Numbered from the stretch's first letter, positions 9,589 through 21,340 are shown. The stretch: 64,000 bases of DNA from Zelopaecilomyces penicillatus (GCA_005765155.1 VCCP01000003.1:4898001-4962000), one strand, 5' to 3'. Notes: generated by a model not told the origin, from the letters alone. Translations and numbers: made by a program.

Positions 9589-11892
9589 ATGGCAGGGCAG
9601 GCAAAGAGTCAGAATGGGAAGATCCAGCCTGGGTGGTTGTCTAACCAGGCGTCACCGCCAGCATCCTCAGTTCTATCCCGACTGGCGAGAACCGCTGCTG
9701 CAGTGTCGGCCACCAAGCAAAAGGCCATCGAAGACGCAAAAAGGACGCAGTTGGGTGTGCTGGAGGAATGCACTCGCGCCGGTAGAGAACCTCCGCCATA
9801 CGAGCTTCTCGAGCTCATCGGCAAGGGAAGCTTTGGTCGCGTCTACAAAGCAGCAGCTGCTGCTGCCGCTGCCGCCGCCGCTGGTGCGGACACGAAACCC
9901 GGCCTGCTCGTCGCCATCAAAATCATCAGCATCGAAGAGGGCGATGCGGCGCTCGGCCCGCGCGGCGCCGCCACCACAGACACTCTCAGTGACATCCTCA
10001 AAGAAGTCAATACAATCAGACTGCTAACCAGCAGCGGAGCCCGCAACATCACCGCCGCCGTCGACTCCCTGCTCGTCGGCCAGTCTGTATGGGTCGTCAC
10101 TGAGTACTGCGCCGGCGGCAGCATCGCCTCTTTGATGCGGCCTACGGGTGGGCTGGCTGAGAAGTGGATCATCCCCGTCCTCCGCGAGGTCGCCGAGGCC
10201 TTGCGCTGGGTCCACTCGCAGAACATCATCCACCGCGATGTCAAGTGCGCCAACGTGCTCGTCACCGAGGCCGGTCATGTCCAACTTGGCGACTTTGGCG
10301 TTGCTGGTATCGTGGAGAGCCGGTTTGACAAACGGAGCACCGTCACGGGCACGCTACATTGGATGGCCCCCGAGCTCTTCGACCGAGGCGTCTCTTATGG
10401 AGTCGAGGTCGATATATGGGCGTTTGGATCCATGGCTTACGAGATAGCCTCGGGCAGTCCTCCGAATGCATCTATGGCAATTGGTATTTCGCAGTTTGGT
10501 GACTATCTAAGACAAAACTGCCCCCGCCTCGAGGGCGACTGGTTCTCGCCTCTGCTCAAAGACATCGTAGCTTCGTGCATGGTTGAGGATCCCTCGCAGC
10601 GTCCTTGTATTGAGCAAGTTCAGGAGCATCCATATATCTTCAACACGGACGATAGATATCCAACAACTTCACTCTGCCAGTTGCTGCAGAAGTACAGACT
10701 GTGGGAATCTGAAGGTGGCGCTCGGCAGTCCCTCTTCTCAGCAGGCGGTGCCCAGGGTTTGGCCAGCGAGCAGTCTCCAGGTCTCGATGCAGACTGGGAC
10801 TTCAACGAGGTAAATGAACCAGCCTTTCTCCCCCTGTTAGTAGAATCCGACAGCCCAACTCAAGACGGCCAAAACGTGGCCTCTCCGCCCTCAAACCAAC
10901 AAAATCGTACACCTCGCCGTCGCAAGCCGCCAAAGTCTAAACAGCTCGAGATCCCTCTCGAAAACGTCTTCAATCCAGAAACTGCAATCAACTATGAGGA
11001 TCAGTCACGAGCATTTTATGCCATGCCCTTCATGCCGGAGCCTCCGCCACCGCCGCCGTCTCGAGCCATACCGGAGTCACAGGCCGCGGCACGGGAGTCC
11101 CTGATTGATCTCGATGCTGCGCTGGGCGATGACAGTAGTGAGATAGTGATTCAACTCGCAGATTTGAGCGAGGATACGATTAGGCCATTGGCTCGGTCGC
11201 TACTGCACAGTGATGATGATTATAATCGACGGAAGACCCAGGAATGGACCTTTGCAGGTGCATCAGCGCTTCCTGAGAGCCTTGATGGATTTGTATGCGT
11301 ATCTGGTGGTGGCCAAGACACTACTCAGGACATTCAGTTGACTATCACGGGTCGTTCTACTGATGGTTCCTTGAATCCTGCCATTATGGCTACTCCCCCG
11401 AGTCGAGTTTCCGTCACGAGTCTGATAGATCTTGATGCTAGTTTCGCCGACGAGCCTAACATGGGACATGCTGCGGCCGAACCCTTTCAAAGCACGTCTA
11501 CCAGTCCATTCTGGAGTCCAACCAACAGCAACTCCGGTATTCAACCGCATTCTTTCCGTTCCATGAGTAGAGAACCATCCCTCCTCGTCGATGAGGGCAT
11601 GGGCTGGACACCACCCCCTGAATTACACCCCAACGACTCCATCTCAGGCGCAACTTCTCCCATTCTGGGACTATCCGAGTCGTCACCAGTAGCTTTAGAC
11701 AGCCACCGCAACAGCAAACATAATCCCTTCTTAGCCCGTCTCCCACCGCTGCCAAAGCCTCCGTCGGCAGAAATACTACAGGGCATGTGCTCTGAACAGG
11801 AACTTGGGGACGAGCTACACAAGCTCATCTCCAGTCTCCGGGAGCATCTCGAGTTTACCAGTCTCTGTTTACAAGATGTCGGGAGTGTATGA
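9589..11892 (+). CDS. Ste20/germinal-centre-like serine/threonine kinase
   Basis: A 767-aa intronless protein kinase. The frame is open further upstream, but the first ATG is at 9589 (MAGQAKSQNGK). The kinase domain spans about residues 70-340: the glycine loop GKGSFGRVYK, the VAIK lysine (K111), the catalytic loop HRDVKCAN (D217), DFG (D235), the STVTGTLHWMAPE activation and P+1 segment, and DIWAFG. The GT-x-x-WMAPE signature and overall pattern place it in the Ste20/GCK group, whose fungal members act in septation, polarity and morphogenesis. An 11-alanine run (residues 88-98) plus a short linker interrupts the N-lobe between the glycine loop and the VAIK strand. The C-terminal 420 residues look disordered, Pro/Ser-rich, with two copies of a SLIDLDA motif. 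Which GCK orthologue it is cannot be settled by eye. Confidence 0.9.
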   Translation: MAGQAKSQNGKIQPGWLSNQASPPASSVLSRLARTAAAVSATKQKAIEDAKRTQLGVLEECTRAGREPPPYELLELIGKGSFGRVYKAAAAAAAAAAAGADTKPGLLVAIKIISIEEGDAALGPRGAATTDTLSDILKEVNTIRLLTSSGARNITAAVDSLLVGQSVWVVTEYCAGGSIASLMRPTGGLAEKWIIPVLREVAEALRWVHSQNIIHRDVKCANVLVTEAGHVQLGDFGVAGIVESRFDKRSTVTGTLHWMAPELFDRGVSYGVEVDIWAFGSMAYEIASGSPPNASMAIGISQFGDYLRQNCPRLEGDWFSPLLKDIVASCMVEDPSQRPCIEQVQEHPYIFNTDDRYPTTSLCQLLQKYRLWESEGGARQSLFSAGGAQGLASEQSPGLDADWDFNEVNEPAFLPLLVESDSPTQDGQNVASPPSNQQNRTPRRRKPPKSKQLEIPLENVFNPETAINYEDQSRAFYAMPFMPEPPPPPPSRAIPESQAAARESLIDLDAALGDDSSEIVIQLADLSEDTIRPLARSLLHSDDDYNRRKTQEWTFAGASALPESLDGFVCVSGGGQDTTQDIQLTITGRSTDGSLNPAIMATPPSRVSVTSLIDLDASFADEPNMGHAAAEPFQSTSTSPFWSPTNSNSGIQPHSFRSMSREPSLLVDEGMGWTPPPELHPNDSISGATSPILGLSESSPVALDSHRNSKHNPFLARLPPLPKPPSAEILQGMCSEQELGDELHKLISSLREHLEFTSLCLQDVGSV

Positions 11893-12661
11893 CTTTTTGT
11901 AGAGAAGAATTGGCACAGTGTTGGAAAATTAATGTAGAGGAGAGTTCATGACACGCTCTTGTATTTTACACAGTATGTATAGGCAGCTCATGCCGCTTTT
12001 GAATTGTATACGAAAGCCAATATAGAGGAAATGAGGGACAGGTTCAGTGACAGCAACGAAACCATCCATAGATGGATATGGAAAAAATAGACAATTTTCA
12101 AAAATTTAGACATCAAGTTATATTACTCAACAGTCATCGACAAAACTCCTACAAATTCCAGAGCGCCATCTGCTACAGGTACATCTTTAGATTATGATGC
12201 CATATCCCCATGTTCACATGCCCCCATCTCCATACCCCCCATCATCTCAACAAAGCCCACTTTGAACCAGAAAAGAAAAAGAAAAAACGGCATGAGAGAG
12301 CCCGGCGACACTGCTGAGGCACAGATAAGAAAAAAGAAAGGAATAAAACAGAGGGATATAAAACACCGCCCATGCTCCAAACGAGAACGAACAAATTCTT
12401 ACACCTAACGCCGGTTGCGGCTTCCGTACCCAGCCTCCAATCCTTTTACCCACTCCTAACCCTTGAGTCTCCCATTTTGTGTCTTTATTCGCATCCCTGT
12501 AGGAAACGTCGCCCTGCTCTACCCATATCCCTTTCTAACCCGTAGCTCGCTCCCATGGCCTTTAGCTGCGCTGAGCCTTGGGGTATATGTGAGATCCTAC
12601 ATCATCTTTCTCCGTCATCTCTTTCGTCTCTCTCTACTACTCATTGATTTAATAGACACCA
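11893..12661. other. Convergent intergenic region
   Basis: Shared 3' region between the kinase and the Ice2 gene. It includes an A/G-rich stretch (AGAAAAGAAAAAGAAAAAAC) near 12269-12290. No gene is seen. Confidence 0.5.
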
Positions 12662-14020
12662 TTAGTCCACCTTCCAGTGGTCCTGTTCGTCTGTGCTAAG
12701 GTACATCTCCACCCCATAAAGAACCATAGTCAAGCCGACGTTGGTCCAACGTCCAGTGCTACCACCAACATCACCGCCCCTCAAAGTCCAGCCGTCGGGG
12801 CCTTCGCTGGTCGAGAAATGCTGCAGCAAAAGACTCGTGTAAACTGAGATTAATATGGATGGCGAAAAATAGCTGAGAAACCCCAGAACCTTGGAAGCCG
12901 TCTCAGAGTCTTCGAATTCTGGTTCGTGCAACATTGCTCGTGCTCCGAGATCTCGTACCGAGGGGATAATTCTGGTAGCGCAATAAAAAACGAAGAGGCG
13001 ATATGTGAGAGAGATGATGACGGAAGGCGTAATCGTCTGGAAAGCGGCATAGAGGAGACCAAGAGACGAGTGGAAGGGATAGGGTAGGTTGCCGAGTACA
13101 TGGAGAAATGTTGAGTATGAAGCCATGATGATGGGTGGCAGCGGCGGGATATCCGGTTGTGACGATGCCTGATCCTCGCCTTGATTTGAAGCATCGGACG
13201 GCAGGTAATCAGTGAAGATTTGGTAGACGCACAGGACAACGTAGGCAAAAAGCAACGACGACTCGACGGGGCTGCCTCGGCCGCTGCCGATTCCATAAGT
13301 GCATAGAAAGACGGCCGTGGTCATGGTTACGCCGATAAGTGTGGCATCGAGGTTGCTGATTTGAGGGAATTGGGCTACACGCCAAAGGAAATAGACGGCG
13401 CTCGCAATGATGGAGCCCGAAAACGCCAGAAGAACAATCTAAGTCGAAGTTAGCTTCAGATTGAAATGCCTTGTAGTTGGAGTGCCGCGGCTACATACCA
13501 CCCAGGTGTCGCTTCTGCCTCGGTTGACCAACCACCTTGTGATCTGGCCAACAGCTTGGATAACCAGCAATGTGCAGAACCCTTCGAGAAGCTGGAAGAC
13601 AGGGCCTGCGTATCGCAACACATTATCCCAAATGCCCAGCATTATTGTCTCCACCACGCCGTCCTTGCCAAACAGCCACTCAGTCCAGCTTGTGCTTTTC
13701 GACTGGAAGACCCCGCCGAGGGTCCTTTCTACCCAACTGGTGCTCCCCGCATCGACGGCAAATTGTCCCAGCGCCCAAATGAGCAACGACGGAATAACAA
13801 CCCATTGTGCCAGGCGGAGGAAGGTAGCCACGGCCCAGCGCACGCGCGACTTTTCGGGGGTTATGAGGCCGATGGTCGAGTAGAAGAGGTAGAAGATGGA
13901 GAGCGACAGGCTGTAGGCCAAGCCGCTGTCCCGACCACCGACATCGAAAGCGACGGGAATGGAAAGAACAATGGTGAAGAGGAAGATGGAGCTAAAGAAG
14001 ACGCTGAATAGCCACCACAT
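12662..14020 (-). CDS. ice2: Ice2-family ER membrane protein
   Basis: A 432-aa polytopic membrane protein of the Ice2 family. In budding yeast Ice2 sits in the ER membrane, works in cortical ER inheritance and in lipid-droplet/phospholipid balance through the Pah1 phosphatase pathway. It has two exons: 14020-13499 and 13438-12662. They are separated by a 60-bp intron with a GTATGT donor, GCTAAC branch site and TAG acceptor, phase 0. The N-terminus MWWLFSVFFSSIFLFTIVL, followed by a DVGGRDSGLAYSL loop, is the family hallmark. About nine to ten hydrophobic segments are visible; a polar loop near residue 240 (PSDASNQGEDQASSQPD) is probably cytosolic or lumenal. The protein ends with the conserved amphipathic segment VGLTMVLYGVEMYLS. 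Confidence 0.9.
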
Positions 14021-17000
14021 CAGTGCGGCTTTGGGGGCGGGCAGATGCCGACCAGAAGGCGTATGAAACGTATAAGTGGGAGGGTTCGCACAGTTTGGCC
14101 CCCAAAGGCTGAGGAGCTCAAAGGTCTAGAGAGTGGCAGAGAGTCAGCCGAGTCGCGGTTGCGGACGGAAGCTCATCTGTCTGGCCTGGTGCGTTGCGTC
14201 TCGTGCGTCTTGTGTGTCGTGAAGCAGCTGTTCGCGTGGGGCGTATGTTGATGCAGGACGCGGAGGGGAGGGATTTGGTTCGTTGGAAAGCCAGCAAGCA
14301 CACTCTCCTCCAGTGCAGTGGCTGGTGTGACCGAATGGGGTCGGGATTTTTCTGTCGGTGAGGTGTTTGCACAGCGAAATTTTGCTTATCAAGGGTGTCT
14401 TATCTTCACGTGCTAAATTGGCAGCCAGTTGCCCTGGGTGAGACTCGGTCAAGACTCCGAGTCCATGACAGGAACGGTTGGGAATGCAACGAAGAGCGAT
14501 GCTGCAGTGCAGCGGCCAGAGGAAAAGAGGTCGTAAATTAGCTGGTAACACAAGCAAACAACGGGCGCGCTACAGGAGCACTACAGGAGAGCTGGCGATG
14601 ACGAGTGGTCGCGCGTGATGGGCACTTCCCACCTTGGTTTAAGGCATCTGTCGGTGACTCAACTCACGCTGCTTGTCTGTAATGAACGCTGTGGCGCAGG
14701 ACCTCGTCTAAAACCCATTAGCCGTGGCTGAGGCTTTTGATCGCAATCTTCACTCAGCGGGGCTATCACATGGCAATGCGAGTAATTGACGCCTACTCTG
14801 AGCCAATCACAACCATGCACGTCGGTGTATGTGGAAAATCCGAATCTGTGCCATGATTCGCAGACCTTGCAAGTCTGGGTACAACCTACATGTGTGCAAT
14901 AATCATCTCCTATCATTTTTTCTCTTCCTTTTGGCCGTCTCGCTACATGTCGTCCCGTCACTTCGGCTCTTTTGCGCAATCTATTATCATACGCAAACCC
15001 GATATTACGGCTCGTCAAGATTGCCATAAAATGCCAATTCCGCCGTCGTTATCCCTTGGCGGCCATGTCGTCACGATTCTATCCCGAGCTGATTGATATA
15101 CGTGCTTACGTCCTTCTGTTAGACAGCGGGATGAGAAACGTGTATGGAACTTCATCAAGAAAGCCATAACGAAACGTGGGCGCCGTGGCATGCACACGCA
15201 AAACTTAGGGTCGTCGCCTATTAGCCACTCTTCACATGTGTTCCAGGTGGACCATCGGATACAATCTATGTCTGTTTCTCCCAGACACGCTACTTTCGCC
15301 TACGAATATCAAGTCGTTGTTGTATTGCAACTGCTCACTTCTTCGAAAGCATCATTTTGTTATTCTGGGGAGTATATTGTGCGCCTGGTCAGGGTTGGCT
15401 TTGTTATGCCAAACTGACAAAGCAACAAATTCCAGGGCTGCCGCCGCGAAGTGAAACTCTATAATTAGGTAGTGGATGCGAACTTGATTACACAACTATC
15501 ATTACGTTACTTGCATGCTCTCTGGTAAGATTAAGGTTTCATCTCACAGCAAATCGCTCAATGGATGTAAGTTACTTATGGAAGTTAACTTGGTATGGCC
15601 TTTGGGGAGACAGCGGCGCCGTGGTGCAACGGTCAAGGTCAAAGTGCTCTTCAGGAAGACGGATCTATGGAGTGTTATAAAACCAGAGGACCAACGGACC
15701 AACGAGCTAACGGGCCAACATGTCCATTCCATATAAAAATTCGTCCCATATAGGAATCAGTCTCCTGGGTTTCATCATATGAGTGAAGGAAGGGGTTCGA
15801 GCCAACGAGCCAACGTGTCCGCCCCATACGAAAACCCACCTCCTGGATGTCAAGATAAGAGTGAAGAAAGGGGTTCGAACGAGGGCGATCTCGACGACGA
15901 CTCGACGAACAGAGATGTAGGAGTCATCAAGTGAGACTCCGAACTCTTTTGCCTTTGTTCCATACATAAAAAATCTATTCGCCCCACGTAACCATCGTCC
16001 TAGGCTTGATCTTTGACAACGCTACCAGGAGACCCACTTACTCTGCTTTCGGGCCCTTTTGAAGCTATTCCCACATTTTTTCTGGGTGTGTAAAGCTAGC
16101 ATTTGTCTGGTATGTCTGCCACGATGATCATCCAAATCCAGATATATTGCACACTATGCCATTACTACAGCTTTACAAGTATATGCGTTCGCAAATAAAT
16201 TGTCTTGCCTAGGTTTTCAGAAGCGTTCTTACGTATATTCTATAGGCGCTGGATGATGAGAGAACATTTAGCTGAGGGCGAGGTTCTTGCCTTTTCAAAA
16301 TAAATCTGCAAGCGCAGATGAAGAACTGATTTACACATGAGTTGTTATCGCACTACCTTTTCGTCTATCTCGACATGTGACCTACCTATGTTGTTACGTT
16401 TTTTATTTCTCGACATCAGGTGACCTAGAGCAATATGCATTCGTAAAAGTTTATAGATTAATTTTAAAGTCGAACAACCAATCCGGCAACCTCTCAATTC
16501 TAGCCTGGCTCTTTGTCGGATGTTCTCTGCCGGACAACTTCTAGTAAACTACTCCGTAACATGCTAATTATGATGCTAATGGAAATACCGAAGTTGTAAC
16601 CAAGCACACCCACCCACTCACCCACACACTCATATAGCAAATTGCGTAATGTGTGCGTGGGATGGCGTGTCTCTTCGCCTCAGGATGTAGAGGATGCAGC
16701 TGATTAATCTGATAGATTTTAGTTTGTCCTTGATATGTGTGTACCAAGAGTCGAAGGCTGGTCTTCAGTATGTTCTGCAACATCTATCGATTACGGCACA
16801 GCGATAGCAACAAGCTTCCACATTCCAACGCGACCCCCATGCCAAGCTCACTCTCCCCCACGGATTAGCGATCAGGCTGCTAGGGAAGTGCCTGCATAAG
16901 GTACCTATGTTGTATTATACCGGAATTTCAATTTAAACACAACCCCCAACCAGCCTGCGAAAGTCAAAGTCGTTCAGGAAATAAAGAACAAGGCCAGTCG

Positions 17001-18097
17001 CAGTCCTTCTAGCAATTGAAGTTCTCGTCTTGCCCTCTGTACTCCGACGGCTACTACAGTAAGCACACGGTTGGGCTAGAGGATAACAGTCGCATCTGCC
17101 TGATGAGGAGTTTGCAGCTAGCGTTCCTCTGTGGCTTTCGAGTCTTTGAAACCCAGGGCTCTGAATGGCTTTAGAATGGCCCTAAAAGTCTCTAAGTGTC
17201 CCTGAGTGGCGTCTCCGTGCCCAGGCGGATCGCGATGCTGGCTTGACCGGATCAGAAATCTCCACTCTGCCCTGCAGCATGCCTGTCTAGTGCGTGTTCG
17301 GCCAACATCAACGCCTGGTTGTCAAGCACGGACAACCGCCAGCCTTTCTTCCTTTCGAACGCTTCCTCGCTTTCTCGCTTCCCCCGGCCAGACCAGGAGG
17401 GTGAGGGTCGATAACGTCATCGCCCCATTGATAGCATTCATTCGAGAAGAAACCTTCCCCGAGCTGCGGACGCGCAACTCAGCGGTTGTGCCTGCAAAAT
17501 CGCTCAGGATGAGTGTGCTCGCCACGGCCGACCTGCAATCTGGAACGACAAAAGGCCATACCAACTAACCATGTAGCATTACCAGTAGTTCCTGCGTGCT
17601 CATGCAAGTGAAGATGACACCATTGGGGGTAGAGCCAGGTGGAACAAGGTTCTGTCTCTTTGCGTCTCCATGGGCGTAGAGTTGGGCCCGGACTGGATTG
17701 GTGCGTCTGGCGAGCAAGGACTCAGTATCATTTTTAAGACCAATACTAAACTACCTACCACCCGTTCTCTTGGCTCAATTTGATCGACACATCTTCTACA
17801 GGCCGCTCAGCCGTTTTGGTCCTCTCATCATACTTTTAGCTCCAGTCCCCTCACGCCCTTGCCTCGTTTGTTGTCTCTTCTTCGGTGTCATTCCTACGCA
17901 ATACACGAGTTCGCGATATCCCTAATCTCAGTCGCAACGGCACCGTACACATGGGCACACTGTCGACTTCGATATCAGGTTAACCAATTTGCACTACACG
18001 GAGTGCGTGTCGCAAGCTCGATCTGTTTTCATGATAGCATCGTCGCTTCGCTGCTACGAATTGATCCGGGAATAGATCTCCCCACTGCTTGTTCACC
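14021..18097. other. 4-kb region without a supportable gene
   Basis: All open frames are short, mostly start at non-ATG codons and show no family resemblance. The region holds the tandem repeat at 15695-15880, a C/A-rich stretch at 16603-16632, a TACTCCGTA 9-mer at 16550-16558, and a pyrimidine-rich probable leader of the transporter gene at about 17800-18090. A frame at 17206-17568 starts with GTG and was not accepted. Confidence 0.5.
15695..15880. repeat. Degenerate tandem duplication, unit about 80-100 bp
   Basis: Two head-to-tail units share, in the same order, CGAGC(T/C)AACG, GCCAAC(A/G)TGTCC, CCCATA, CTCCTGG, GAGTGAAG(G/A)AA and GGGGTTCGA(G/A)C. The first unit runs from about 15700 to 15803 and the second from about 15797 to 15880. 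Each ends in GGTTCGA, which resembles a pol III B box. Divergence is high, so this looks like an old duplication or fragment of a dispersed element. Confidence 0.6.
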
Positions 18098-19814
18098 ATG
18101 TCAGGCATATCAAAGAAAGGCTTTCGCGACGTCGAGTCTACGTCAGAGCCCATAACCAGCTCTTCGCGACTCGCATCCATCTTCGGCGGCCCAGGCGTCC
18201 GCGTCGGTCCGCGTATCGCGCCCTTGGCAGCCCACCATAAGCTCGACATCTCATCTGAGGGCGAGGAGTCAAGCGAGGCCATTCTAAACCAACAGCTTGC
18301 TTCGGAAGATGGCACGGCAATCCAGTACCGGACCTGCTCATGGCAGAAGACGGCCGCGCTGCTCTTCAGCGAGTATATTTGCCTGGCCATTATGAGCTTT
18401 CCTTGGTCTTACGCCTTTCTTGGTCTGATCCCCGGTCTGATCCTGACCATTTTCGTCGCTGCCATTGTGCTCTACACCAGCCTGATTCTATGGGAATTTT
18501 GCTTGCGCCATCCTGAGGTCCGCGATGTTTGCGATATTGGCCAGACGCTCTTCTGGGGCAAGAAGTGGGCGTGGTGGGGAACTGCAGTCATGTTCATCCT
18601 CAACAATACCTTCATCCAAGCGCTTCACGTCCTCGTCGGGGCCGAGTATATCAACACCATGACCGAAAATAGTGTCATTCGCGGCTGTCGCACTGTTGAG
18701 TTCTCCATCGCCATTACCATCATCTGCTGGCTGGCATCGCTGCCTCGTACCTTCAGCATGATGGCAAAGCTCGGCACAGCATCCGCGTTCTTCACCTTCA
18801 TCTCAGTGCTGTTAGCCACGATCTTCGCCGGCATTCAGGACAAACCAGCAGGATTCACACTGGAAAAGGGGGAGCCAATCGTCTCCATGATTCCAGTTAG
18901 GAGCACCACCTTTGTGCAAGGCATGGCGGCCTTCTTAAATATTAGTTATACTTTCATCGGCCAGATCACACTTCCCAGCTTCATCGCAGAGATGAAAGAT
19001 CCACGGTAAGTGCTGCTGTTCTGATTCTGTTGCACAAAAAGGCGTATCTGCTAGCCTCAGAGCTCCCCATCACAATTGCATTCCCCAGGTAAACTAACAG
19101 ATATAATAACAGGGACTTTCCCAAATCACTATGGGCATGTACCATTGCCGAGATCTTCGTCTTCTGCATTGTTGGAGGAGTCATCTACGCTTATACTGGC
19201 AATCAATATGTCAAGGCTCCTGCCTTTGGTTCTCTAGAAGACATGTACAAGAAAGTGTCATTTTCTTTTATGATCCCGACCATCATATTTCTCGGTTGCC
19301 TTTATGCATCCGTAACGGCTCGATTTGTATTCTTCCGCATGTTTCGCAACTCAAGGCATTTGAACAATCATACATTGGTGGGGTGGGGCTCCTGGGCGGT
19401 CATCTTGCTCGTTACATGGATTTTTGCCTTTATCATTTCTCAAGTCATCCCATTCTTTTCATCTCGTAAGTGGCTCACTTCCGTCACCATCACTATCACC
19501 ATCAATTCTCGACGAATTTGCTAACAGTTGTGTCACACGTAGTTCTATCTGTCATGTCATCACTATTTGACAGTTGGTTCGGCTTCATCTTTTGGGGTGT
19601 GGCGTACTTTCGAATGCGTTCCGTCGACAAAAAGGCCGGTAAGAAGGCCAATGTCCTTGCGGACTGGTTTTTCGTGGGCCTCAACTTTTTTATCATTGTG
19701 GTTGGCGTTTTTTTCCTTACTGTCGGCACGTATGCAAGCGTGCAGGGCATCATAGATTCATTCCGGGATGGCAGCGTTGGCGGCGTTTTCTCATGCAAGA
19801 GCAATGCTATATAG
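18098..19814 (+). CDS. Amino-acid transporter (Aa_trans / AAAP family)
   Basis: A 510-aa permease of the amino acid/auxin permease superfamily, of the type that includes fungal neutral amino-acid permeases. Three exons: 18098-19005, 19113-19465 and 19543-19814. Introns of 107 and 77 bp have GTAAGT and GTAAGTG donors, and frames join exactly. The start ATG sits in CACCATGTC, nine bases after an in-frame non-ATG codon. A hydrophilic N-terminal tail of about 85 residues precedes the first helix (SWQKTAALLFSEYICLAIMS). Eleven hydrophobic segments follow, including the family-typical FPWSYAFLGLIPG turn. It ends DGSVGGVFSCKSNAI. Substrate cannot be read from sequence. The second intron has two in-frame acceptors 15 bp apart. 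Confidence 0.9.
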
Positions 19815-20219
19815 GAAAGATGTCAAGAAGTGGTAAAGCGTGATGAGCAAGCTGGGGTGTGGTGACATGATTTTGCTTGTTGTTTTTTGGATGCAATGGA
19901 AGTAAAGGAAGACATAACTAAAAAGGAGTCATGGGTCAGCCGACTTTGGAAATCGTTGGACGTTTTTCCTATTATTTCCATTACAGCGTTTATGACATTT
20001 TGGGAAACCCAACTCACAGAAGACATGATACAAACCCAGCTTTGAGCTCGGGTTGGGACTGATCGCCCTCGGCTTTTCCAATCTCGCTAATAATATCACA
20101 AGGTGGCTATGAATCTGAGAATCATGTACGCTTCGTGAAGTACCGGGGGTTAGCCACTTGGACATTGCATCGCGGCCTATATAATGTGACTAAACTCGGC
20201 AATTTTCAACAGCAAAGCC

Positions 20220-20303
20220 GCCCCATTGGCTAAGCGGTATAGCGTGTCACTAGTAAAACTACTTGACATGACAAGGTGATTGGTTCGACTCCAATATGGG
20301 GCA
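20220..20303 (+). tRNA. tRNA-Thr(AGU) with a 12-nt intron
   Basis: A full cloverleaf is visible. Acceptor GCCCCAT (20220-20226) pairs with ATGGGGC (20296-20302), with discriminator A20303. D-stem GCTA/TAGC (20229-20232 / 20240-20243). Anticodon stem TGTCA (20245-20249) pairs with TGACA (20269-20273). The loop is C-T-AGT-A, giving anticodon AGT (Thr) at 20252-20254. The intron is 20256-20267, one base 3' of the anticodon, the canonical nuclear position. T-arm ATTGG-TTCGACT-CCAAT. The loop CTAGTAA matches yeast tRNA-Thr(AGU). No CCA is encoded, as expected for a nuclear gene. Confidence 0.95.
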
Positions 20304-21340
20304 ATTCTTTTTGCAGTATTTGCCACTTGATCCTACTTTTATCTCAAGTCTTTTTTTTCCTTGGTTTTTATTGAGTTTTTCAGTGTTTACTAGAATCGGT
20401 GATGGAGTGGCGACTGTCTCTTTTTTGTCTGTGTGCAAGGAATGGCAATCCTGAACAATCTTATTTGGTAGAGAAAATATCGAATATCCACTCAATATTG
20501 TCTAATTTACCGAAGTATGCATCAAGTCCAAGTTCGCAACGTGTCCAATCTCGAACGGAATGCATAAACTCTAAAAAAGATATAGTAAAGTTCGAATTGA
20601 TAAAGCAGAACGACTCCTCCAGGAAACAAGACGGCTTCTACCGGGTAATCTAGGTTGTCAGTAAAATGTGTACCGTCAACACTGAATGTGACCCAAGTTT
20701 TAAGCTTTTGTGGAACGAACAACTTCCCCCACACCCCTGGAACTCGGCAGCGGGACTGCAGCTTTCAGGGTCAGACCACTTCCGATCCACTTGGAGGGGC
20801 TCAAATGCCTATTGGTGCACCGAGGTCCCCGTAGCAGCCCGCTTATAGGGCCCTCAAGCCCCTGCCAGCCCCTGTTGTATCCCCCGCCCACCCCCCTAGC
20901 AGAATGTGAATTCAGGTACCAAGCCGTGTGTCGTCTTCTCGCCACGCAAGCAGCCCGCCATGGGAAATACTGCCCGCCATATTTGACACCGCCCTTCACT
21001 GTTGGGAATTGGCCACCGAAAGTCCCATCTAAGGTGGCGTTGGATGATTTGAACGGGGCTGCACCGTTCTGCACCTTCTCCAAAGTTTCTCTATCTGGTT
21101 CCCCCCCCTTTAAAGGAGTTATATCTCAATGCTGGCAATCGCATTGTCTCCTTTTCGCCTCTTTTCTCCCATCAGATTCCTGAGCGGGGGTTTGTCTGCT
21201 TATTAGGCTATTCGTTCTGGAGTAGCCCCACGTCTACGCACCCCTTTTATCCTGCTACGCAAACGTTGCCTCATCTGCGAACAACCTCGGACTGCACTTC
21301 CTTTAACCAATTCGCACACAAAACAACATTCTACGAAAAG
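20304..21340. other. Intergenic, tRNA to desaturase promoter
   Basis: No gene is seen. The last 150 bases are pyrimidine-rich with CTTTT blocks and the start codon follows an A-rich ACGAAAAG context. Frames on both strands over 20700-21180 are open but lack a recognisable product. Confidence 0.5.
20308..20312 (+). terminator. RNA polymerase III terminator of tRNA-Thr
   Basis: A TTTTT run begins five bases after the tRNA 3' end (after AATTC), the standard pol III stop signal. Confidence 0.8.

Noticed and set aside
17206..17568. Forward frame of 120 codons before the transporter
   Set aside because: It starts with GTG, has Arg/Ser/Thr-rich random composition and no recognisable domain.
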